DNA from: Rhizophlyctis rosea
Taxonomy: Eukaryota; Chytridiomycota; Chytridiomycetes; Rhizophlyctidales; Rhizophlyctidaceae
Length of the DNA stretch: 49,765 bases
Direction of reading: 5' to 3'
Assembly (NCBI GenBank): GCA_027596075.1
Contig: JADGJC010000178.1
Location: forward strand, 1 to 49,765
The notes beneath the pieces are model-generated. The model saw only the letters and a program-made list of their open reading frames with translations. It did not search any database and was not told where the DNA came from. Of the stretch, positions 13,302-23,374 are shown in pieces. Position numbers and translations under genes: made by a program. How positions within the stretch are numbered: the first letter of the stretch is position 1; each line of letters begins with the position of its first letter.

Positions 13302-14280
13302 CTATTCCGATTGGTAGTATTTGTCCTTGTCCGCTCTCTCGAATACTGGCACACCCATCGCATCCGGAAGGACCTTTGTCAACCCCTGAGATAAAGTAGA
13401 GTCAAAGTCAGCTCGACGGACAGGGTAATGAGGAGAGCGTTGTGTTTTTGAAATCCAACACGCACCAGCTTATTAAAAACGCATTCATTAAACACCCTCT
13501 CATCGTTCCGGCACCGGTACAGCATATGGTTCTTCTCGTCTAGGCATTGCCAGTGGGCGGTCCATTCCTTTTCGCAGTTTGCTTTGAGTTTCTTGATTCT
13601 GTGTGTGTTGGGGTTGCAAGGGAGGATGGTTTCGTTATTAGTAATCGTCTTATTATGATCTTATACCATGGCGGCAACACGCATCCTCCACTTCACCGAT
13701 TTATCCCAAACAGGCCATAAAGGAGCAAGAGGTATGCCAGAAACAGATCCGAGCTGGTCCCAAAACGTGTGACGGTGTTCATATGTCGACTGTTCCGACG
13801 CTGACTTATGTCCGGCACTTCCCCCACGCATGCCCCAGCCGCCCGCCATCCCCTCTTCTGACCAGACCCCATCCACATGACAAGTCCCAAACATATTTTG
13901 TCATTCTCCTTCCCAACCCTATTTCGCTGTTCTCCAGTTCTAATTCTCCCGACAATTCCTTCCCACCGGCCATCTGTTTGTATCCTGCAAAGGCGCGGTT
14001 GAGAGGGATCTACAAAGACACCGAACACTCACAGGTCCATTGCGCAACGTGTGACCTTACGGCCTTCCTTCAGACAAGCTTGGGGGTCCATGTTCTCGTT
14101 TTTGCAAAGCATAAAGTCCTCGTTGAAGTCTTTGCAGTGGGAAGAGAAGAAGAAGGCCATGGACTCGAGCGGGGCGGAGGTGCAGCCGACTTCCTCTACT
14201 GGTGGGGCGATGTCCTTCGAGAGAGGGGCCTTTTCGACCCACAGGCCGTCTACAAAGATACCCTCACGATGTGATGCCAT
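13302..14280 (-). CDS. NADH:ubiquinone oxidoreductase (complex I) subunit NDUFA8, PGIV/19-kDa type
   Basis: Accessory subunit of mitochondrial complex I, on the intermembrane-space side, imported and folded by the Mia40 disulfide relay. Exons 14280-14033, 13598-13466 and 13385-13302 join in phase to 154 residues. Four CX9C half-motifs are visible as two CHCH units: HC-KDFNEDFML-C with AC-LKEGRKVTR-C in exon 1, and NC-EKEWTAHWQ-C with RC-RNDERVFNE-C in exon 2. The sequence MDL/IKKLKANC across intron 1 matches the family without a gap, which fixes that junction. Intron 1 is 434 nt, much longer than most others here. The start at 14280 (MASHREGIF) is preferred over the longer open frame because the family begins close to this point. 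It is transcribed divergently from the aspartate-semialdehyde dehydrogenase gene across about 320 bp. Confidence 0.93.
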
Positions 14281-14422
14281 GTTGGAAGGTTGGTTGGAGG
14301 TATGTGACGGGTGGCCGGGTGGTGAAGGGAGGGGAGGGCGAGGGGGGTGATGGGCGTGGGAAGATGGAGGTGAAGAAGCTGCTCTCCAACTTGGTGTTGC
14401 GAGATATGTGTGTTCGTCATGA

Positions 14423-14429
14423 TGACTCA
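14423..14429 (+). promoter_or_regulatory. Gcn4-type site (TGACTCA)
   Basis: The heptamer TGACTCA, within ATGACTCA, is the core of the general amino-acid-control element bound by Gcn4/CpcA bZIP factors. It lies 174 bp upstream of the aspartate-semialdehyde dehydrogenase start codon, in the divergent promoter. Confidence 0.6.
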
Positions 14430-14462
14430 ATATGCGTCGCGGGTTGCACAACGCATGCAGTA

Positions 14463-14469
14463 TGAGTCA
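14463..14469 (+). promoter_or_regulatory. Gcn4-type site (perfect ATGAGTCAT palindrome)
   Basis: The 9-bp sequence ATGAGTCAT at 14462-14470 is the optimal palindromic Gcn4 target. It is 133 bp upstream of the dehydrogenase start and 40 bp from the other TGACTCA site. Fungal HOM2-type genes are known targets of general amino-acid control, so the site fits its neighbour. Confidence 0.7.
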
Positions 14470-14485
14470 TATGAGATGGGGTGGA

Positions 14486-14502
14486 TTGCAATTGGATTGC
14501 AA
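14486..14502. promoter_or_regulatory. Perfect 7-bp inverted repeat TTGCAAT-TGG-ATTGCAA
   Basis: Two TTGCAAT arms in inverted orientation are separated by TGG. The centre also reads CCAAT on the minus strand. It lies about 100 bp upstream of the dehydrogenase start, close to the Gcn4-type sites. Such symmetry suits a dimeric DNA-binding factor, but no specific factor can be named. Confidence 0.45.
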
Positions 14503-14602
14503 CGGGGGGGCTATTTTTATGGTCTCCGAAGGTGGAGCTCTCCTCTTCCTCCCATTCCCCTTCCCATTCCCACGTTCACACCTCATAAACGGCAACCCCA
14601 CA

Positions 14603-15700
14603 ATGACCGCCCAACTATCTGAGAAGATCCCCGTCGGCATCCTGGGTGCTACCGGCACAGTCGGCCAACGCTTCATCCAACTCCTCGAATCCCACCCCTA
14701 CTTTTACGTCGCAGCCCTCGGCGCCTCAGAAAGATCAGCCGGAAAACTCTACACAGACGCAGCCTCCCGCAGCTGGAAACAAGTCACCGCCATCCCCGCA
14801 GACGTAGGCGCTCTCACAGTCCAAAAATGCAGCCCCGAAAACTTCCAAAACTGCCGCGTCATCTTCTCTGGTCTGGACGCCGACGTCGCAGGTGACATCG
14901 AAACCGCCTTCCTCCAAGCCGAATTCGCCGTCTTCTCCAACGCCAAAAACCATCGCATGAACCCCATCGTACCCCTCATGGTCCCCGTCGTCAACGCCCA
15001 CCACCTCGACATCATTCCTCACCAACGGTCCCAATTCAACGTCCAGAAGGGATTCCTTGTTACAAACGCAAATTGCTCCACCACAGGTCTCGTCGTACCC
15101 CTAAAAGCCCTCCAAGACGCCTTCGGTCCCCTCTCCCGCGTCGTCGTCACCACCATGCAGGCCATCTCCGGTGCCGGTTACCCCGGTGTGCCCAGTCTAG
15201 ACATCTTGGGCAACATCGTCCCTCACATTGGCGGGGAGGAAGAGAAGATCGAGATTGAGTGTGCGAAGATCTTGGGTGGGGTTAGTGAGGACAAAACTTC
15301 CTACGTCGACGCACCGGACATGAAAGTCTCCGCGTCCTGCAACCGTGTTCCCGTCATCGACGGTCACACCGAATCTGTCTTTGTCGAGTTCTTGAACCGT
15401 CCCGCTCCCTCTATCGAGCAAGTCATTGATGTTCTTAAGAACTACGTTTCTGACGCTCAGAAGCTCGGTGTTCCCACCGCTCCCAAACACTCCATCGAAG
15501 TCACCTCCCTCGCTGACCGTCCTCAACCTCGGTTGGATATCAATGCTGGGAACGGGAATGCGGTGGTCATTGGGAGGGTGCGCAAGTGCAACATCTTTGA
15601 TGTCAAGTTTACGTTGTTGTCGCACAATACTATCTTGGGGGCTGCCGGAAGTAGTATCATGAACGCGGAGATTGCGGTCGCGAAGGGTCTTATTCAGTAA
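14603..15700 (+). CDS. HOM2: Aspartate-semialdehyde dehydrogenase
   Basis: Cytosolic enzyme that reduces L-aspartyl-4-phosphate to aspartate-4-semialdehyde with NADPH, the second step towards threonine, methionine and isoleucine. The single exon encodes 365 residues, the usual fungal length. The Rossmann loop GATGTVGQRF is at residues 15-24. The catalytic cysteine is Cys158 in NANCSTTG, and the conserved active-site histidine is His255 in DGHTESV. AISGAGYPGV and the C-terminal block VIGRVR...LSHNTILGAAGSS are also typical. The start at 14603 (MTAQLSEKIPVGILG) was chosen because the frame is open further upstream only with low-complexity, non-family sequence. Third positions favour C, more than in the surrounding non-coding DNA. 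Two Gcn4-type sites upstream suggest induction on amino-acid starvation. Confidence 0.97.
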   Translation: MTAQLSEKIPVGILGATGTVGQRFIQLLESHPYFYVAALGASERSAGKLYTDAASRSWKQVTAIPADVGALTVQKCSPENFQNCRVIFSGLDADVAGDIETAFLQAEFAVFSNAKNHRMNPIVPLMVPVVNAHHLDIIPHQRSQFNVQKGFLVTNANCSTTGLVVPLKALQDAFGPLSRVVVTTMQAISGAGYPGVPSLDILGNIVPHIGGEEEKIEIECAKILGGVSEDKTSYVDAPDMKVSASCNRVPVIDGHTESVFVEFLNRPAPSIEQVIDVLKNYVSDAQKLGVPTAPKHSIEVTSLADRPQPRLDINAGNGNAVVIGRVRKCNIFDVKFTLLSHNTILGAAGSSIMNAEIAVAKGLIQ

Positions 15701-16032
15701 ATAGTGGGAAATTACCTGGTGTAGCAAGGAAGTAATGCCTAGACGATTCGCGATTTTTGTATTTAAAAGACCTTTGTTCGTAGATTGTAGTTTGCGAAAC
15801 TCATGAGGTTTGTCGATGATAATGATGGAGCACAATCTGACTGTGGGGGGAAGATTTCACCGCTCTGCTTTTTCAACTTCACGAACTTATGGGAACTGCG
15901 TTCCTTGCGCTGGGGTAACATTGCAAATAACATTGACAAGCGACAACTTAACACCTAATGCTTTGCGGTATAACTAACGGATATGATACTGCGGAACTAC
16001 CGAACCTCTTGAATCTCAAATCTTCTCCACCT
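15701..16032. other. Convergent intergenic spacer
   Basis: The 3' flanks of the dehydrogenase gene and of the minus-strand metallopeptidase-like gene meet here. No further gene is seen. The strand towards 16032 becomes pyrimidine-rich because it is next to the Gly/Lys-rich C-terminus of the neighbouring gene. Confidence 0.6.
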
Positions 16033-17340
16033 TCATCCGTCATCTCCGACTCCTTTACCTTTCCCCTTCTTCACCACCTCCCCACTCCCGCCACCACCCC
16101 CACCCCCACCCACTTCCCCCGTCTTCACCTCCCCACCCTCAACAACCTCACTTTCACCGGCAGTAGAGGCTGCCACTGCCACATTGGTACCGCTCCTACC
16201 GCCTTGATCAAAGGTCTTCTCTTGTGTTGTGACCCGACCAAACCCATGCGGAGCGCCTGCCTGGAGTTTGATGGGGGCCCGGGCTTGTTTGCGGGAGGCG
16301 GACGGCGTATAAACGTCTCGGACTTCCAGCATCGAAATGACGTAGCCTTCCGGGTAGAGCATCCTGTTTTTGGTGCGTTGGAATGGAAATCCGGGCTCTG
16401 TAGTTTGATTCCATGTGAGTGCAATGGAAAAAGGTCCATAACACATTTAGGCAGACGTACCCCTGGCGATGTTGTTGAGGTCCGTAAGATCCATAATGAC
16501 GTCGCCGTCAGCAGTTCGAATTCCAAGGACGATATCCTTGTGATTATGTAGGAAATAGTTGAATTGAATATCAGTACTATGTCATGGGTCTTCTTAAGTC
16601 GTAAGCAAGATGGTCATCACATACTGCAGGGCGGTCCGTCGGGTGACCAGCAACGATGATCCCACCAAAGGTGTGCTCCTCCCACCACCTGCCGCCTTCT
16701 TTCACGCTGCCGAGACCATATGTGGGTGACTCTGTCGTCAGGAGTCCAAAAAGATAATGGACAATTTCGTGCAGGAGGACAAGAACAGCGTACGCAGTAT
16801 GAGTGAGAAAGTGACGTTGATCGACGTTTTGCGGAAGAATCTACAAGCGGGGTGCCCAACAATCAGTATGATCCAAATCAGGAAGTCCAGCAATAGCTTG
16901 CTCACCTGCGTATTGGTGTAAATGTTTTGCCGATGGGCTTCTTCCAGGGCGTGATCAGTCGTCTTGATCGTCCACCCCAGAGTGTCGTCTGGCTTTTCGA
17001 TGATGGGTGTTTCATGGTCGTTCCATACGTGAGGGTCTTGCGTCCATATGGTGGGTAGGACCGTCTTGGCGCGAAACAGATTCAGAAGAGTCATGAAGCC
17101 AGTGTCTCCTTCCTCCGGGCGGCAGTGTGCATGAACGACTCTGAACAGGCGGTGCATAGCGGCATCGTCGTTGACAATATCCTCCAGCCGCTGAATAGTC
17201 CTCCTGAGGATGAAATTCTCTTCTGGGAACAGATCTCCTGCTGTGTTGAACTTGACCCCAGCGGCTTGAGCGGTTGCGGCCTGCGCAGGTTCATTTTCTT
17301 CCGCTTGTGCCGCAACAGGCTTTCCGCAGCAATTGCCCAT
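16033..17340 (-). CDS. Putative N-acylated HExxH zinc-metallopeptidase-like protein
   Basis: Four exons join in phase: 17340-16906, 16840-16625, 16536-16461 and 16397-16033, with introns of 65, 88 and 63 nt, giving 363 residues. The N-terminus MGNCCGKP is a textbook myristoylation site (Gly2) followed by two cysteines suited to palmitoylation, so membrane anchoring is expected. Residues 169-173 read HEIVH within a hydrophobic stretch (AVLVLLHEIVHYLFGL), matching the zinc-binding HExxH helix. A candidate third ligand is Glu199 or Glu200 in GGRWWEEHTFGG, about 26 residues later, as in gluzincin-type peptidases. The following IVLGIRTADGDVIMDLTDL block is well conserved-looking but unassigned. 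The C-terminus is low-complexity, with poly-Gly then Lys/Gly. I do not recognise a named family; peptidase activity is inference from the motif alone. Confidence 0.72.
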
Positions 17341-20300
17341 GGTGAGTATAGTGTAAGGGTAATGTCCTAACTATCTGTTAGATGTGAGGATGAAGGATGA
17401 ATGAGCTGGGATTTAGTCCAAATTCCGAGAGCACTGTTCTTTGAATACACAAGGGAGCAGACTTTGGTTGGAAATCCCAATGGGAACGTGCGAAGCTCTG
17501 AAAGTGTGGGCATGGTTTCAGATAGGAGAGACATGTTTCAAGACGTCACGCTGCGGAAACTTTGTTGCTTGGCTATTGGATGGCAGGCCGCAATTTTTAT
17601 GACTGTGCCGCAGGCTCACTGTACGGTCTTATCCCTTGGCACGGAACAAAAGGCACCGGCCTGTCCCTCCGTGGCTGGTCAAATGTTTCTATTTTCGGAA
17701 CAAGCAGATTATAATAAGCAAGGCGTAGTCACTTGGCCACCGCACTCTCGCACTTTCCTGATTTTGATGAAAAATGTGATATAGCGCTCGCTGAGGACGA
17801 GGTGCTGAAGCGTTGCCAGCATCCGCTGATGTCGCTGGGTGATGCCCTGAGAACGTGTCACTTGAACGCGGGCGCTTTCACCTTTCAAAACCCGGGACAG
17901 TGCCACTTCGCCGAGTGATGCAGCGTTCATTTGTTTTACAACACACAGGTGGGAGGGGGGTCGTGCAAGACCTGAGAAATTGAAAAAGTAGAAAATGGGG
18001 CAGGACCTCCCGTGTCTCTAATGGTAAGCGTATATCAAGAACATACGGCCGTGCATTTGTGCATCCGCTGCTTTTTCTCGCACCCATTGTCAAAGGCGAG
18101 TTCTGGCCAGTGTCACATGCAATTGGGTTGTTTTCAGCCCTTCGTAGCAAAATCATTTGACAACTTGGTGCCGATGCCATCTGTTACTTAGCATGTCATC
18201 CTGGACGGCTGGTACGGAACCCCAGTTTTTTCCTTTTCAGATGAATATCGCTATTACATCTGATCTCTGCTTCGCAGAAGATGAATACGTCGAAATGGTT
18301 TTCCCATATGACGATAATGGGTTTCTCTCAATCCATCTATTTGGTCCCGTTCGCACATATGGGGCGACCTTCATATTCCCTGCAGATCATGATATACGAA
18401 CTGCTCGAACTGATCAACTGCTCAGTGCGTCCCTGTCCACTTTTGATCTAAAAATTAAACTCCATATTTCTTTCATGATGGAACAAGTTACTCCATCAGA
18501 AACCCTTCTAATGCTCAATGATGAACCCCCTCCATGCGGGGTGTGTCAAGTTTTTCTTCTGCTCCGTGTGAGGTGTTTTTTTCTGATCTGCAGGACAGTG
18601 CTTGGGATCACTGATGCTGAAGCACAACGATAAAACCCGCCTACAAGCGCACTAAGCGCGTCCGAAGCATGGCCGTCTGCAGGAATGATTTTCCATCATG
18701 TTGTTCAACTAGATCGTTCAGGGGAGGATCGGGAACCAATTCATGTTGAGATTCGTCCGCGATTGGTGTCCGATTACAAATTACGGAGGAGATCCCCGCA
18801 TTTGGGACATCATAATGGATGCCTTGTGGTGGAGATGTTTCAATACTCCATCTCCGCATAATTCGAATAGCATGTGAGGTTTCCTTTTCTCTTTGTTACT
18901 GGGGGGATGGATCAGCTTTCTGTGTGGCTGAGTCGGGTGTGAATGACATCCCGACTGCGTGCCTCAGCATTCGTATCAACGCCTTGAGCACCGGCGCTTT
19001 CGAAAGCCAAGGTCAAGCTCAGTCGTCTTGTTGCTCCGTTCATTTTTGGAGCACACAGCCGAAGGCGGCTTTTCACTTCGTTGAAAAAGGTAGGAAAAGG
19101 AGTTATAGTTCATGGAAAGTCAATTTATTGCAGAGGTATACTGCGGGTAATCACGTGAATTCCAACTTCCGCTGCTTGACTCGCATCCCATTTTCCATTA
19201 CCCTAAATGTGCATGTATGACACTTGCGGCCCACGACACAGCAATCTCACTTAATCTAGTCATCCCTCCAGCACTGAGATAGCAATTGAGGGGACTGCAC
19301 CGTGGGAAGGTGCTCATCATGCACAGTGAGGTCAAGTTGAGTGGCGATCACCACGCTCAGTGGAACCCAGGGCACTTGTCAAATGAATTGATTGATGCCT
19401 GCCTGTTGAACCTCCGAGATTGGTGGCACAGCCATGTTCTGGTTTACTTGGGTTGACACATCACATCAATCCTACAACATAGCCAGAATGGCACAGTTGG
19501 CAAATGGCGGAGACTTGGTGACTGACGGCCGTGGCTGCTGCTTTGACACCATCCCCGCCCAATTTTTCCATTGAGAAGGAGCCCCGATCAAGCGCTTGCG
19601 GGACACTTGGAATTTAATCGTTCGATCGAGCTTATTATAAGCGTCTGACAAGCACTTGAAAAAAGTGTGCATCCTACGCATTTGCTTACTAGTACGTGTT
19701 TTTGTGATGTTGTTGATCTTGAGACTTTCCTCAGCCCACATTGCCATTCCCATCTAAATTGTCCCCAACTTTGAGCGACCAAAACCGGTTGGGATGCCCA
19801 GATTTCGACTGCGGAGTTTGAAATAGAGGGATGGGAGGTCCGCCTCGCGTCCGCTTTCTACTACATGTCATGTGGAAGTTCTGTTCGCAAGGAAACGGCC
19901 AGGTTCTGGGAAAGGGCAACCATATCAAAAAAGTGTGTAGACCTGTATTTGGTGAAATTGTATACATGGAAACCGCGCTGCCCGGTTGAGTGGATATACA
20001 AATCGTTCCCTTCAACGTTGTTTTTTGACTTCAGATTGAGTATGGACGTCGTCCTGGAGGGCTTGGAACACAGATGTGAGTCGGTAACCTGCCCGTGAGG
20101 AATTGCCCATCAAATAGCTGAACATGGTTGCCTCCACAAACAGACAGTTCCACATTTTGCTTCCGCACAACGATTGTAGTTTCCATTTCAGTCATTCCAA
20201 GTCCGCCGGAGCGGGAAAGAGAACACGCATTGACGATCATCAAGTTCTGTTTGCATTGATGCAGTCCATAAGATTGACGCACTCCTACAATGGCGATAGG

Positions 20301-23300
20301 CACCAACGGCCAAATATGTCGAAGCACTTCAACCAAAGTAACCAACGCAGATCACAACGAGAGACGTCGGCATGCCTTATAAAAGCGGTAAACAATGCTC
20401 AAACGTTGAGTCCGATGACGATCGATACTGCGGAGTGGGCACATTTTCGTTTTGCAAACATAAGGTTATCACCATTTAATAAAGTATATTTCTTGAAAAG
20501 TGAGTCGACTCCCATGCGCAATGGAGTTCCGGTTCAGCATGACTAACACCCAATCATCACGAACTGGCGGTCAATGAACTCAACAATTTGATGCGGATTC
20601 TTTCTTTATGATCCATTCTGTGACGAGGCTTGGCAATTTGTGACTCCAATCTCTTGAAGCGGGGTTCCCGAAACACCTGCTGCGGCGCCTGGCCCTCATA
20701 CTCGTCGAAAAGAGTACGGCTACAGAAGGCCGCACATCAAGGGACAGGAAGTAGTTGTCACCGAGTTCACCGTATGATCGAGGATTCGTTCCGTTGATTG
20801 ATGATATTTACGTTGATATTCCTCGATGCCGTGGCAAATTTTTTCGAATGGATACACTGCTTCGAGTTCTAAAAGAAGCAATCAAGACCGACTTTGGCGA
20901 AGCAAATAACGCCGACCTTGGTCGAAATATTTCCTCCCAGACTAAGGGCATTGCTACTGGTGGCCACACGTTTTTTATTCCCGCCATGTATACAGTCACA
21001 ATGTCACAAGATGATAACCTAAACCGGATAGAGCAGGAAGCAGAAGTGACAGTCGATATTCTATTCGGGTCAATGAATATGCATCGCAAAAAGGGTGCAC
21101 GGGATACTTCACGTTGGGCATCCATTGACAATCTATCAGCATGTTGATCAAATCACCCTTCAATCGTCAATAGAACGTGCAGAGAAGATGAACGAAATGA
21201 GGCCCTGTGAACTGGGATGCTCAACAAGATATTACATAAAGTTATGTTGTCAGAAATTGAGATTTGATGCGGACTTGATGTATGGCCGGCCGTTGCACTC
21301 CATTGCCGCCAGGTGTGCCTTGCAATACCTTCGCATTGCGTCAGTTCCATTTTTCTGGTCGATGAAGAAAAGGAAGTTCATCGGCAACTTCCTTCGGAGT
21401 GCTTTACGATCACATCTTGAAAAACACAAATCTTTGCCATGAAGATGTCCATCACTTCCCTCCGGGATTGATCATTTGCTGAGTGCAAGACAATCAGTCA
21501 AAGTTTTGGTTTCTTCCAAAGGCGAACTCTTTTTCGGCATTGCTCAGACGACAGTGCTTGAAAAAAGACAAAAAAAACCCCTGAACGGAGGAATCGACCA
21601 ACCTTGCCAATGAGAGGCGATGATGTTCAGCTGGTTGAATATTTTGAGATGGCTTGGGCTGTACTCTCACATAACGCTCAAGTCATCAAGATGGCTGGGA
21701 GATGTTGATGGCCCTGTTGAAACATTTTTGCTCTTTGGCAGCTGCAGATCATTTCGAGGCATCACCGTGAGCGTCTGGAGAGGTGACGAAGATTCCAGCC
21801 ACAGTCGGCTTCGTCATAGTGATATGGTATTATGGTCATATGGTGTCAGGTGGTCACATAAAATAAAGGTAGTGAGATTTACTTTGGAACATCTTGTTCT
21901 TCAATTTCAATGTAATCAAAGCGTGTTGCTCTTGTGCATAAATTCATGTTTACGCCGAATTGATGGTTTGTTATGGTATTTTTCAGGGGTGCAATCCACA
22001 GAAAGAGACGAAATTGATGAACTCACTCACGTTCTACAAGCATGCATTCTAGACGGGCAGAATTGTGGGCATCCTTTCTTCAATGGGGGTCTGCCACATA
22101 ACATGTTCTTGCATGGTTAATGGAAGTAGCTTTTTGAACACTGTTTGCTTAAGAACTTAAGGAATGCCACTTTTAACGCTGATCGATCTGTCACCCTCGA
22201 GGCAAACTCCAAGCAGCAAGAGTACCGGTTGCACTATTTATGGAAGGAGGGTGGCATACACGATGGCCAATCGGAATGCGCAACGAAGTCTAGCGACAGT
22301 AGGGACGTCTCCCTCCTTCAAAAAGCGAATGAGCTAACCACTACTTCTTCTTGCCTGCTTGTACAGAAGTAGTGTCGATAAACATCTGGTTCCAGGTCTA
22401 TTGAGCTGTCAAGTTCTCAAAAATTGATGGTTCAAAATACCACCCTCCTCCCGACTATTTGATAGGAGCCGCTCCTTATCAGTACACCATAAATCTTTAC
22501 GGTGCGTCGAAGTAAGCTCGATGATGCAAAACTGGAGGATCAGTCGGAAGGGGCCTTTTGCGCGACAGCCTTTCCTCCATGGTATGAACAATCACGCGGG
22601 AAGAAAGACACTTGCCCTAACGGGAAGCAATATTAGNNNNNNNNNNTAGGGTCGGCGCCTCCAGCAATGCTCATTGCGAAGTCTCGGATGTGGGAACAAT
22701 GAAATTAAATGGCGCGAAATTGGAGTGATCCCTTAATCTATCAGCTGTTCAATCACTCTGTTGCCTTTGACATCTTCACCCTGTCAACGTCCAGCAAAAT
22801 CCGCAATCGGATGGTCTTCTGCATCACAGATTGCAGAGTTTATTTGGAAATACAAGATCAAATTCAGTTGCATCGCGCAAAAGATGATCAGTTTGTGTCA
22901 AAGCATCCTATGCATGGCTCGTAACACCTTTTCCATGACAAAAGGCGCTTCCTGCAGATTGATTACTCTTACCTACGCTTGAGAGTTTAAATAGTGCTTT
23001 TGGAATAGTCATTGGCAACAACCTTCGATTGGCGAATCCCATTCCATGATGCTACGCTATTCTCCTGAAAAACCGACCGCCCAGGTCAGGCAACCTGCGA
23101 TCAGTCCGATCATTCATCAGCTGCAACTGCCCGATCACCCGCATTGATCCCCTATTCATACCCCTTTACCAAAAGGTTACATCTCCCGAGGAGGCCAAGA
23201 GTTTTCGTCGTGACAGCGTCATGGTCTGGTTGTAGCCGCGCGGGTGTGTCTATCATATTCTTCCGGGCCCTCATCTCTCCGCTTGTTCGAACATGTTTTT

Positions 23301-23374
23301 GGTATTGCGCGACAGATGAACTGCGGGTTATCGCACTCAACTCGGTGGACCAGTGTGCAGCTGTTGGTGCAATC
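17341..23374. other. Gene-free stretch of about 6 kb containing an assembly gap
   Basis: Open frames such as 18157-18633, 20755-21147 (TTG start) and 21620-22120 on the plus strand, and 19472-19753 on the minus strand, show no recognisable domain or splice partners. I therefore do not call them. No tRNA, terminal repeat or transposase signature was seen. The base composition resembles the other gene-free zones. Confidence 0.45.
22637..22646. other. Assembly gap (10 N)
   Basis: A run of exactly ten N characters joins two contigs. The true distance is unknown, so a gene lying across this point could be hidden. Confidence 0.99.

Noticed and set aside
15197..15835. 212-codon open frame on the minus strand
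   Set aside because: It lies antisense to the aspartate-semialdehyde dehydrogenase gene and mirrors its codon bias; it has no domain of its own.
16738..16905. Alternative C-terminus of the HExxH protein ending in a different frame
   Set aside because: It results from reading through the 65-nt intron 16905-16841. Splicing yields the coherent HEIVH helix.
17795..19080. Possible repeat between 17865-17950 and 18985-19060 (GGCGCTTTC ... GTTCATTT ... CACACAG)
   Set aside because: Only short words match, with unequal spacing. The similarity is too weak by eye to call a repeat.
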